From the NCBI GenBank assembly GCA_004009845.1, contig RMBW01000126.1:1-64000 (forward strand): a stretch of DNA of 64,000 nucleotides, read 5' to 3'. The notes beneath the pieces were generated by a model, which was not told where the DNA came from, searched no databases, and saw only the letters and a list, made by a program, of their open reading frames with translations. Source of the stretch: Davidsoniella eucalypti (Eukaryota; Ascomycota; Sordariomycetes; Microascales; Ceratocystidaceae). The translations under genes and the position numbers were made by a program. This document shows positions 25,257-36,600 of the stretch, piece after piece. The first letter of the stretch is position 1; every line of letters starts with the position of its first letter.

Positions 25257-25344
25257 TGGACTGAGAGGGGATCGAACCCCCGACCATTTACAAATTTGTA
25301 GTGAATACTGCAAAGCAAATATCATACCACTAGACCATCAGCCC
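25257..25344 (-). tRNA. tRNA-Ala (UGC) with a 16-nt intron
   Basis: An 88-nt gene folds into a complete cloverleaf once a 16-nt intron (25292-25307), located after position 37, is removed. The acceptor stem GGGCTGA pairs with TCAGTCC and includes the G3:U70 wobble pair, the universal identity mark of tRNA-Ala. The anticodon arm TTTGC/GTAAA presents TGC. The T arm is GGGGG-TTCGATC-CCCTC, and the discriminator base is A. Exon 1 is 25344-25308 and exon 2 is 25291-25257. No CCA is encoded, as expected for a nuclear tRNA gene. A cluster of degenerate repeats begins about 80 bp upstream of its 5' end. Confidence 0.93.
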
Positions 25345-25422
25345 GGGAGTATTTCTTGACATTTGGAGTGCTAAATGGCTATATAAAGATTAGCACGTAA
25401 CTGGGCTTTTTTTTTGTTGTTA

Positions 25423-25805
25423 TCCGGCGTCGTATGATCTTAGTGATTTGGGTAGACGTTAAATATAATCAAATCAAATCAAATTTCTTTTGTTGTTTTC
25501 CTTTTTTCATCGTCTAACCCGAGTGCTTTGAGCGGGAGACGTTTGATACATGTCCGGTAGCCGACCCGGTGTCATATAGCTTAAGATATCCTGGTAGACG
25601 TAGAACATAGCCAACTCAGGTCCGGTGTCGTGTAATCTTATGCGTCGTCTAATATTAGTGATCCAGGTAGATGTTAAATATAGTCAAGTCAAGTCGTATG
25701 ATCGTATTGCTTTTTGGGGCCGCTTTATACTAGTAAGTGGTGTTTTTGTTTTTTTTCTTTTCTTTGGTCATCTGGTTGTAGACGATAAATGCAGTCAAGT
25801 CAACC
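25423..25805 (+). repeat. Cluster of four degenerate (RTCAA)n-tailed repeat copies
   Basis: Four related units lie in the same orientation: about 25423-25484, 25531-25620, 25621-25696 and 25763-25805. Most carry a CCGG(T/C)GTC(G/A)TAT block, then GTAGACG or GTAGATG, then TTAAATATA or similar. They end in a short tandem tail: ATCAA repeats in the first copy, GTCAA repeats in the third and fourth, and a decayed form in the second. The same block, with AATCAAATCAAAT at its end, recurs in reverse orientation at 41181-41653. Copies look 5'-truncated to different degrees. The cluster starts about 80 bp upstream of tRNA-Ala and runs opposite to it. Short tandem-repeat tails and 5' truncation are typical of LINE/SINE-type elements. 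No reading frame for a reverse transcriptase is present. Confidence 0.65.
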
Positions 25806-28800
25806 CTCTCGCTTAAATCGCTCTGACACCTCACCCATTCACCGACCACAACTGCCGCCGGTCAAGAAGATGGTTGTTTGTTTGCTACGCTCGGGCATTT
25901 TCGGCTGAGTTATTGTTCAAGGGTTATTAGCATTTTGTCGTCAGAATCGGTATTCTAGATTCTTCAAGAATAAAAAAAGCAATATATAAAGCTGTGGACC
26001 AAGTGTAAACGCTCGGGCTAAGTTACAACCAATGTCACTAATAGTTCAGCTTTCCCCAGATATTCAACAGAACTGAAAGAATATCCACATAAAAAGTTAG
26101 TTTAATACAGAGCGTCGCGTTTGTCCGCTCAACATGGATAGATAGAGTTGTTTTTGACGTCGATATTTCCCTGTATATCATAGTTTATTCACAATGCGTT
26201 TATTTTGGCGGAGAACAGGACACTACAGGCAAATAAACTACAAGTATGTACCGAAACTCCGACTGTAGCCCGACAATATCCATTATCAATATTAGATAGT
26301 CTCGGCCCAGTTCATTGCGGCTTTCACGATCCCGATGCCCACTGCTACTGTAAACCCCAGAGTAAGAAGGAAGCGGCGTCTTTGGTCGATGAGCTGCTAT
26401 AATTGCAATGTCATATGACCTGTTGTCCCAGAGTGTTCAATGTCATTTGCTAAAAGAAATCTAAAAAAAACGTCATTCCCCAAATCCTAGAAGCTTTTTG
26501 GGACAAGGCTAATTACCGGCGGCCGCACCTAAAAGAGAATGTTGGTACTCAAATTTAACGAGTGAAATACCCAACTCTTGTTGTCTCGTTACCTTGACTA
26601 TCCCAAAGAGCAAGGCCCCCCAGTTCTTCCCTATTCCGCCTTTGTTACGTCTGTTTCTTTTTTTTCTTTTTTTCCCCAGGAAACTTGAAGCGCCGTCAGA
26701 CTAACAAGCTCGTTTCGTCTCGTCCCTTTCACGATCTTAGCCGCATCTTCCCCAGCTCAAGTTGACAAAAGAAATTGGGGTAAAGCAAGAACTAATTTCT
26801 CTTTCTGCCTTTTTACTTGATTTATTATTCTTCGATGTTTCTTTCAAGTTCATCCTATCATCTCTTTTTCTATCGGCCCGTCTTCTTGCAACGGGTGAGA
26901 TTTTGATTTTTTTTTTGCCCTGCTTGACCTAGGCAAAAATCAACCTGTCTACTTTCTCTTTTCTTTTTTTCCTTTTCTCCACAATCCCGACTCTAGCTCT
27001 CGTCGTTAACAAAGAACCACGTAGTTCGGAGTTTATTCTAACTAAGAAATCTGCCTAATCAAGCACTGTAAATCTGGGGGAGGGAAAGCTAAAGTACACC
27101 CCCCTTGACGGCAACCTTCTATCATCTTCAAACTTTACAACTGATAATGATATATCACTTGGATCGAAACATCCTCCACCCCTTCCCCATAGCTAGCTTT
27201 CTTTTCCCCGCATTCTAGCTTCCAACTGCCAGCTTCTTTCTGGCACTAAGACTATCCGACACAAGACATCTCTCTTTTGTGTTTATTCTCTCCGGTCTGC
27301 CAAGTTGAAGCCCGGCCGTCGACCTAGAGAAGAGAATCGAGTCGATTGGGTCACATCCGGCAGCTTCACCGAAGGGATTTACCTACGATTAGCCAGTGTT
27401 ATTGCGAGTACGACGCTCGATGGCCATATTAGGGCATTGGTTCGTTGCCGGATTTGTCAGCCGTTCGTGATGAATCCAAGAAGGAGGAATAACACTGACG
27501 TTCCCATACATCACATGGTAATTTCATTGGCGACTTTTTCGATGTTCTTGTCTATTTTGACTATTGGCGATTTGGCTGTAGCTACATTCTTCTCTTGTCC
27601 AATTAGGTCTTGGCGGAGATTTCTGTCCGGGCAGGTGGTCAGACACCGGCAAAATCATGTAATCACGAGACTTAACGGCAATATCATCACACAGTAACAC
27701 TCAATTATATATGCCGAAATCAGTGATATTGTCGGGTTTTTTTCAGTTTTCATCACACATATATTGTTAACAACTGGCTATGGGGATTACGCAATATACT
27801 AACAAATTAATTCCAAGATAAAAATAAAAATAAAACAAAGTACCAAGACACGCTACGTTACCTTTCGTCACCAAGATGGAACTCTCAGCTAACCATCTCA
27901 ATGGACACAAGAAGTCAGCATTCAACTAGATGCCAATGACTAATTATGCCTGTCCTCCCCATTGCTACAATAAAACTCCATTTGCCTAAATTTCTTTCTT
28001 TTATAACAAACCTCGTCATAATTTTAAGTATTAGTATACAAAATTAAAAGACATCAACTGCAACAAGCAAAAAACATGCACGAAAGAGGACTTGCCTGAT
28101 CTGTAAGGCTCGGCTAAACGGCTAAGATATCATCACCAAACATTACATCTATGAATACAACCGGAGGAAGAGACAACCCGGGAGAAGATATTGATGTTCT
28201 TTTCCTTTTTTCTGTTGACACCAACTTGTTATTTGTAATTGGTCGAGTAGTTTACGTATACATATGTAGGAACGAACAGTCGATGAGGGAAAATAAAAAT
28301 GTAATAGATAAGTATGGAAAAGTAGACGGCTGGAGGATACCTTAGAACCAATAGTACGATACAGCTCCAAGATATTCATCGAAAGTTTCTGCTTTGAGAT
28401 TTTATTAAGCCGGTTTATGGCCGAGTGACAATATAGGAAGAAACATAATATGATATGCCCGGATGTTGATAGTCCGACACTTTCCTGTGTGTCCCGTAAT
28501 TATTCCCGGGTTTGATATTGTCCCGGTATCTCAGCCCGGTGAGATTTTTTTTTTTATGTAGGTGAAATGAGAAAATTCGTGTTCGGTTGGATGCTGAGTC
28601 TCCTTGATTCCTTTCTTAGATGCGGCATATATTCTATGCGTTGTCAGATTCCTCTTTTGACCTCTCCTTTTCCCCTCCTCTCTAATCAGCCCAACAAAGG
28701 GCAGGACCATCACATAACTGCAGGGAAGGAATAAAAGAGAAGGTTTGGAAAAAAAAAAACATGAAAGGCAACTCCAATCCGACACCAGCAGCCCTGCATT

Positions 28801-28809
28801 AGCAGAGAC
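25806..28809. other. Intergenic region, 3 kb, with promoter-like pyrimidine tracts
   Basis: From about 26600 to 27300 the plus strand carries many long C/T tracts of the kind found in promoters and 5' leaders of strongly expressed fungal genes. No credible protein follows. The largest ATG-started frame downstream encodes about 76 residues from about 27470 with one hydrophobic stretch. The right end is the 3' flank of the sterol reductase gene. Confidence 0.45.
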
Positions 28810-30526
28810 TTAGTATATGTATGGGACGATCTTGTATGGCACCTGCTTCTTGTACTCGAGCCAGTCATCACCATACTTCTTGAAGCACTTGTCGTCGTCT
28901 CTGCCCTCGCGGTGGAGAAGTAGCGTAGCAAAGTAGAACACATAAAAGTAGGTGAAGATGGCACCCCAGCCACGAGCGGCGTCTTGCAGAACCTCGCGAC
29001 CGTCTAACATAACCAGCGCACCCTCAATGCCACTGCCGGCGGCCATGATGGTATAGCCAGCAACGCCGGTGGGGAGAGAATAGGGCCAGCTCTGAACCCA
29101 GTCACCTAGGTAGTTGATGTGGCGCGCCATACCCCACCAGCCGGTGGTCAAAAGCTTGCTGCCGGTCTTGGTAGTGATGTACTTCAGGTGGGCAACCTTG
29201 GGCGAGTCAGGATTGCGGCGGAATTCGTTCTTCTCCGAGTTTGACGACCGGAAAATAGTAAATCCCGTAAGTAGAACGGCGCAGGTAGCAGCCAGGCCGT
29301 AAGGACCCAGAGTTACAGGGTAAGTAGCTAAGTAGCGAGTTTGGGTGGAGTATAGGAAGGGGACCCAAACCAGGTCACCAAAGGACAACATGTTACCGAA
29401 GCCATCCAGAGTGATATCAATCATAGTTAGGATAGACGATTCATAATACCAAGCGTCGATGATGTACAGCGTCTGGATACTAGTCAAGAAGATCATGCTG
29501 TCGGACACAAATCCGTAGTTACGGTATTGCTTAGCCACCCAGGTGAAGTTGCACAGCGCCCACATGAGCAGACCGGGCCGCAGTTCACACCATTCCTTGA
29601 TATCGACCTCACCAAAAATTGGTAGGTTGACACGCGGGTTCAGCTCGCGGCCAATGAACCAATCGTACAGCATGTTGCCAGTCTGGCCGCCAATAGCGAT
29701 CTCACGCTTCTCGGCGTTTCCGGGCTTCACGCTAAAGCTAGCGACGTAGCAGTAGGTTGCCAGACCCCAAGCAATGATCAGGTGGGCAGTCATGATCTGC
29801 AAGTAGTTCTCATCAATGTAGCGCCAGGCAATGAAATCGGCTCCCTCGGCAATGGTGCCAGAAAGGCATCCCGCCAGGATGGCCATGTTGCTAGTGAAGG
29901 CTATATATATCAGATATCAACAAGTCAGCGGCCACTCACACAACCGCACACATGGGAAGGAATATTAATCGTCTAATGAGTGGACTAAGAGCGTCTACCA
30001 TCTAGTTAAAGTTGGGGGGAGGGATTCTTGAGTTACCATTGCACCGGTATCTGAGACGGCCACCACAGACAAGTTCAGTGCCCACGGCAATCTCAGCGGG
30101 GAGGATAGCGTAGAGGAACAGGTTGACAAAGTAGTAACCGACAGTGACGGCAAAAACGGACAAGTCAAAGAAGTCTAAGAAGCCATTCTCGGGCCAGCCG
30201 ACCTCAACCTTAAGGCGCTGCAGGTCCAGCGTTCTGGGGCTGAGAAGCGATGGCGCAGGGCAGCCCGAGACATCGTTGCAAGCAAACAGGAAGAGGTACA
30301 GCAGGACAGGCAGGCCAAAGGAGATGCCAAAGGTGCCAATACTAGAAACGGGCGCAAAGGGGGAGAAACAGTCAGAAAAAAATCAGGCCAGGCCAGTGAT
30401 ATGCAACGCAGTCGTCGATGTGCAATTCACAATAGGTGAATTGACAGTAGGGAGTAGGGAAACTTACGGTCCGCCAAACTCGTAGTGGCGGCTGGCCAGC
30501 GACGAGGCGGGTGTTTTCGCGGGCAT
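28810..30526 (-). CDS. ERG24: Delta-14 sterol reductase (C-14 reductase), three exons
   Basis: Exons 30526-30468, 30341-30037 and 29900-28810, with introns of 126 and 136 nt (GTAAGT...CTAG and GTAACT...TATAG), give 484 residues. The first junction restores EFGGPIGTFGISFGLP, the conserved N-terminus of this family. The C-terminus has the ERG4/ERG24 signature: LLTTGWWGMARHINYLGDW, then LLLHREGRDD-KCFKKYGDDW and VPYKIVPYIY at the end. Many hydrophobic segments fit an ER membrane protein of eight to ten helices. The enzyme reduces the C14-C15 double bond with NADPH after lanosterol 14-demethylation, in ergosterol synthesis. The related ERG4 (C-24(28) reductase) shares parts of these motifs, but the GGP-G start and overall layout favour ERG24. 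It is divergent from ATG27. Confidence 0.9.
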
Positions 30527-31322
30527 TGCGAGCTTCAGTCTTTTCTTTCTGGTATTATTTTTTCTCTTTCGTATGGGTCGGTGATGAGTGAAGATGGTAA
30601 GCAAGAGAAAGATGACGATGTCTCCTGAGTTGTCGACCACCTGTCTCTTCTATTTTGCTCTGTTGGCCCCCGGTTGCTGAAAAGCCAAGCTCGTCCGAAT
30701 TGAATAGCCAGTATTCGTTTTCGCGATTAGTGCTGGAACAGGGGCTAGCAGGTAGAATAGACCCACTTTCTATGCTCAGTGAACAGGCCTCATCAGTGTA
30801 GCTACAGGTAAGAGCTTGCATTTTGAACTAGACCAAGATTAGGGTTAACAAGACAGGGTTTGGATCGACAGGCACAGCCGGGATTTAGCCGAGCAGCGCT
30901 CTATCTCAATTAGGGCTCGAGATGCTACGCAACGCCAGGCGCTTTGTTTGATTATATTGCGTCTCACTCGCTCGTCAGTTTGTATTTACTATCAGTGCGG
31001 CCACTGTTTTCTTCCGCGAGCTTCTTTTGTTTCTTCCTTCCCATCGCTAATTTTCTTGCCGCTCTGCTGGGTTTTCATCTCCGACACACAATCTGCGATC
31101 GTGTCCTGTATCCTCTTTGTTTGTTCTCATCTCACGCCAAAGTCCACCGTCCCTCATTTTATTGGCCGTCCCTTGTCACGATTTCCCGCTACCAGATCAC
31201 CAGCCAGGTCGCCTGATTGCGCACATCGTACATATTGGGGACTTCTTGTTCCGCTCGGCGTCCAGCGTCAATATATACCATCTCGCGACAATCAATACCG
31301 TCTATCAACACCAGCCTAGACA
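30527..31322. promoter_or_regulatory. Shared divergent promoter region of ERG24 and ATG27
   Basis: About 800 bp separate the two start codons, which point away from each other, so both promoters must lie here. On the plus strand TTTCGTATGGG at about 30567 resembles the core TCGTATA of the yeast Upc2 sterol response element, close to the ERG24 start. The match is incomplete and may be chance. No long reading frame of note lies inside. Confidence 0.5.
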
Positions 31323-33044
31323 ATGGCGCGCATGTCGCTTGCCTCGCTGGCAATTGCGCTGTTAAGCAGCAGCACGCTAGTATTTGGTGCCTCGCCTCTC
31401 TCTTCCACCACCACCACCGTCGTAGCCGAGGCCGTCATCCCGACTACTGCTTCCGGGTCCCAGCCTAGCTCCAAGAGCAGCTCCGTCGCGCCGCCGGCCT
31501 GCACGGCCACCTCAGTTTCCACGCTAGGCGGGTTCTTCGATCTGCGACCAGATATCGCCGTTGCGGCGCCCAAGGATGGCTCGTCTAAGGTCAAGCGTGT
31601 GCGCCATACCGACTACGAGGCGCGCGGCTGGGACTACGGATACAACTTCACGCTCAACATCTGCTCGTCCGTCCTGGCTCCCGTCAGAGACGTCGTCGGC
31701 ATCGACAAGGCCAATTGGGGCAATGTGAGTGCGTACTACACGTACAAGGGCCTGGTATACTCGCTGGGGTGAGACTCTTTTTTTTCTTTTTTCTTTCTTC
31801 TTTCTTTTTCTATTTCTTGTCCTTCTGCTCTACCCTACCTCGTCTACATTCGTCAGCTCGTTGGTAACACTGGCGGATGTCACGTTTCTGATCCGCAGAC
31901 CGAGACCAAGCCCAGTCCTTGAAAAACGCCAGAAATGCCCCCTCACGTCACTATAGACCCTCGTTGCTGCCACCTGGAACCCTGTCACCATCGCTGTCGC
32001 ATCGAGGCCCTATGAAACTAACCCATTGTCTTTTCTTATTATAGACAGGAATCCATGGACTTGCAGAGTCGTGGCCGCAAGCTTGTGCTACAGTACACCG
32101 ATGGCTCGCCATGTGACTACTCGACCTCATCAGGGTCCTCCGTAGCCGCCTCGACAACACAGCGCCGTAAATCGGCCACCATCTCGTTCCTATGCGCCAG
32201 CGACCCGCTGGTGACGTCCCTCTCCATGTCCTTCGTCGGCGCCGATCCCGATAAGTGCGCCTACTTCTTCGAGGCTCGTTCCGCCCACGCCTGTCTGTCG
32301 GCCGAGCCGCAGCGGCCCACATCGGGATCCGTTGGTCCCGGAGGCGTCTTTGCGCTTATCGCCGCTATCGCCTTCCTCGTCTATGTCCTCGGCGGCGTCT
32401 TCTATAACCGCACGGTTGCGCACGCCCGCGGTTGGCGCCAATTACCCAACTATACTCTTTGGGCTGGTGCTTGGAGTGCCATTTGCGTATGTGTGTCCTG
32501 TGGTAGCCGGCGGCGCCGGTGGTAGAAGCCACATGCTCTCTTCCTTCTCCTTTTTTCTTTTTCTTTTCTTTTCGTTCCATTCATCCGCATCTGTTCCCAT
32601 TCTACTTGTATCACACGCATCTTATGTCATATCATGGTCTATCTTGTTGACGGAATCTTTCTCACTCATAAAAATTCGACCTTTTCTATTATACCACTCA
32701 AACAACATTCTTCTTCCCTTTGTTTTCTTTTTTTCTTCCCCTATTCACAACGTAAGAGGAGACCATAAACAAAAGAAAGAGAAAAAAAGAAAAAAAAGAT
32801 CAGACAAAAATAACTTTTCAAAAACAGCATATATTCTGACAAGTCATCCATCTCTCGTTTTTCTTCTTCGTTCTTATAGGACTTTACAACTATCATCGTC
32901 GCTTCTCTCTCCCGCCTAATTCCTCCGACGAGCGCCTTTGGTGGCGGTGGCGGCCGCTACAGTCGTCTTGCACATTCACCGAGCCGAAACCACCAAGATG
33001 AAAATCGTCTCATCGATCAACTCGACGAAGAATGGGATGACTAA
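31323..33044 (+). CDS. ATG27: Atg27, type I membrane protein of autophagy, three exons
   Basis: Exons 31323-31768, 32045-32486 and 32880-33044 are separated by rather long introns of 276 and 393 nt (GTGAGA...TATAG and GTATGT...TATAG) and encode 350 residues. Residues 1-22 form a signal peptide. A luminal mannose-6-phosphate-receptor-homology-type domain follows, with conserved Cys and a LVLQYTDGSPCD block restored across intron 1. One transmembrane helix lies near residue 250 (FALIAAIAFLVYVLGGVFY). The cytosolic tail ends in DENRLIDQLDEEWDD, the family's typical C-terminus. The tail contains YSRL, a tyrosine-based (YxxPhi) sorting motif like the one that directs yeast Atg27 between vacuole, Golgi and Atg9 vesicles. 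The third exon is found only by splicing; without it the protein would lack the tail. Confidence 0.93.
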
Positions 33045-33627
33045 ACAAAAAAAGAAGAAAAAATCCTTTTTTATATTCTTTTTTTGAGGTGTTTCTATCT
33101 TTTTTATGGGGGTATAAGAATTGATATAAAGACAGAAAACCTTAAAAAAAGTAAGAAAACATGATCACATGTTAGAAGAGATGGGAAGAAAACAAAAAAC
33201 CAAGTCTGTTAGTTTTTTATTCCTTTTATGTCTTCTGTAATTTTTGTATTCTCTTTGTCTTCACTATGTATGCATTCTTCATCTTAGACGGCGTTGTTCA
33301 CTCTTTCTTTTCATTATTTTTTCTCAAACTTTTTCTATTGTTCAATTTCAATTTCTTCTATTTGTTTGTACCAATATCTCAGATAAATTTGATTTTCCAT
33401 AATATTTATTCAGGCTCTTTAAAAGTCATGTTCATGTTTCTGTGAATTTCTAGTAAAAACAAAAGCAAAATTTTCGCTTCATGAGATGATATTAAACATT
33501 TTATCGTGGTAGAAAAACCCAAAATCCTCCGTTGGCTATATGCATAGAACTTGATAGACGAGCCCTCATTTCCAGTATGAAAGATTCTGATATATAAAAT
33601 CATCAAGTCCCCTTGACACCTTTTCTT
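33045..33627. other. Convergent 3' flanks of ATG27 and the CPS1-like gene
   Basis: AT-rich, T-run-rich DNA of about 580 bp between two stop codons that face each other. It presumably holds both poly(A) regions. No gene seen. Confidence 0.55.
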
Positions 33628-36600
33628 TTATTTCATATCACCAGCGAGATTCATGTTGGCGATCGCATCTCTAGTCCAATCGTCTTCACCGAGCTCAACT
33701 GGTGCGCCGCTGTTTAGCCACATGGCATCACGACCGTCGATACTAGGCAACGGACCGCTGAGAGTCGCCGACATGTTCTGGTTTGAATATTCTTGTTGTG
33801 GTTGAGTTGGGGCGCCGCTGCCAGTAGTGTTATTATTGTTGTAGTTGGCAGTATCGACGCTTCTGTCTGGCCCGGACATGCCAGCCGGCGCATCTACAGG
33901 CGCAATTAGTGTGGTTGATGACCCACCACCTAGACCAAAGTCAAACGAGGGTAGTTGTGTTGAATCGGGCGAGAAGTTTTCATGCTGTGAGTCTTGTACG
34001 GCGCCTATGGGTGCTTGTTGCTCTGGGTGTTGCATATACTGTTGTTGCTGTTGGTATTGGTGCTGTTGTTGTTGTTGCTGTTGCTGCTGCATATACTGAT
34101 CATACTGTTGTTGTTGCTGCTGTTGATGCTGTTGTTGTTGGTATTGATCTTGATAAGCATATTGATCGGCCTGCTGTTGTTGCTGCATCATGTGCAGGAC
34201 TTGCGGCATGGGCGGCGCCTGCGAGTTTCTCATAGTATCGAGTCTAGTTGTTGATGGCCCGCTCATCATAGACATCCGTCGGTTGGCTGGCGTAGGTTCT
34301 GGTCCGCTTTGGAAGCTACTCATCGACAAGCGGCCAATTGGGTCCATGATTCCCTGACTATCCATGATGCCATCTGTGCTGCGGATCGCAAACTGCGCAA
34401 GATTTGGCATTGTGCGTTTGATCCAGCCTGCAAGAATCTTGCCTCGTTGCTTTTCACCCAGACGGGAACGGTAGAATGTGCCCTTTTCAACAAAAGCAAC
34501 GATATCAACGATGATCTGGTGTTCGTTGAGAACCGCATTAACGATAACGGGCACGATCGAGGCAAGATACGAACTTCGAGGAACTTCGGCTAGGACAACA
34601 ATAAGGCCACCGGCTTGGAAAACAGCACTGGAAATTCAAGTTAGCGGCTAATCATGAGTATAAGAAAACAAAAAGCTTGTATGACTTACCAGCCACCCGG
34701 AACGATGCGGCGGGTCGAGCGTTCGATGGAGGTCTCAATGTCCATAGGGAAGTGGCTGAGACCGTTGATTTCGAAAGTTTCTCCGATACTGCCTAGCACA
34801 AATAGGACCTGCATGTCTACTAGAGCACCGTTGGGACCAATGGGTCTGCTGACACTATACAGGAAACCAAGGTCTCCAGTACGCACATAAGCTATGCTCG
34901 GGTCGCCATCAACGGTACGGCCGTTAAACCGCTCCAGATCAAACTGTGCGTTCGAACCGTAGAAAGACTTGACACAAGCCTCACTATCTACCCAAATCTC
35001 TCCATACTCGCCGTCATGGCATAGAGCACAACTTTCTGGGTTGACAATGGCGATCTGAGTGGAAACCGGGACCATTCCCGAGTCTTGGACAAGAAGTGCC
35101 GTCTTGCTATCGGTTCCAGGATCCAGCGGAACGACAAGACCACGACGCAAGGCCCGTGTATCTAGCCAAAGCTCGATAGGTTCGATACACATGTATGAAC
35201 GAGATGCGATCATAGGGTTGAGGACGTGCGAGTACACTGTATTGATAGCAGTGCGGTCAAGACTGGTGTTTGCAAAATGTAAGCGGACCTTCTGGAACAC
35301 GTCGACGCGCGGTCTGCCATCGGCTGAGATCATCATGTTCTTGAGCTCATGAAGCGTGAAGCCCTTGGCTGTCATCGACGCCATGGCGTGGTCCAGCATC
35401 TGTGGTGTGGCATAGGTGTCCTTGATCTTGTACCGTGATAGACTCACAAACAGCGATAGCGGCTGTTGGGCGAACTCGACGGGGGACAACAAGTATGTTG
35501 GTGTGCCAATGTAGATGCCCATTACGACAGAGTGTAAGAAACCTAGGCCTGTTGTGCTTCTGACACAACCTAGCACAGGACGAGAACTTGTCATTTGACA
35601 TGTCTCTTTCTGAACCTTACACATACCGAGAATGGTATCATGGCCAAGCTGCACAGCAATACGGCGTTGATCTGGCGTCCAGTAAGTCCAGATGACAACA
35701 GGCCAGTTAGGCTGTACCCAGGCGGGATTCATCTTTAGTCCTAGTTCGCGGGCGCCACTGTTTTGGCGGGGAGGCTTGGTGGTGTTATAGACGTTGGGAA
35801 GGTTGACCTTAAGAATGCTGGCGGATTGCTTGATGTGACTAGCCACGAGCTTCATTTTCAGTAGGTGGTCTACGTCTTGGTTAACAAGCACAGCCTTAAC
35901 TCTGTAGTTCGAAACAAGATGTAACAGCGCGGGAACATCTTCCCGAAGTCGGTTTTGGTCTAGTGGCGGCATGGGAATGATTACCAATCCGAGACTGATA
36001 CAGGCGTGAACGGCGAAGACAAATTCTTCAGAGTGCGTGTACATCAAGATGATATGGTCACTAGCGGTTAGCTTGACCTTGTTGCGCAAGTAGATGGCAA
36101 CAGCGGCTACCTTCAAATCAAATTTCTTCCACGTGATACCCTTTCCTTCACGGCCTTTGCTGTCGATTGTGCAGTATGCCAGTTCTTCGGGTTGATGAGC
36201 AACACGCCATTGAATGAGATCTGTGATCGACATGAAGTTATTGAGTGGCGTTGACGTGCGGTCGTCCATGACCACCTCTCTGCGATCAATACCAGAGTAC
36301 TGCTTGTCAACCGGCATTAAGAGATCAGCCCTAGTACTAGAAGCTGTTGGTGACCAGATGCCTCCAATAGGATCAACACCGATGGGGAGATTGAGAACGG
36401 CGTGCTCTACTCCAAAGCGCACATGGGCACTAGGCAGGGTTCCAAGATCGAAATCGCGACGACAAAGCATGTTACCAATCTCACGGCGTCCATTGCGGAT
36501 CATACGTGGAAGACTATTGGGTGGACTTATCATCACGCAGTACAGGCGGAGATGGTGCTCTTGTATCAGGATCTCGATACACTTTTCAGCTAAGCTGTCT

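Noticed and set aside
26205..26402. 65-codon frame ending in a basic, helical-looking tail
   Set aside because: No ATG start in frame, no splice partner, no recognised family.
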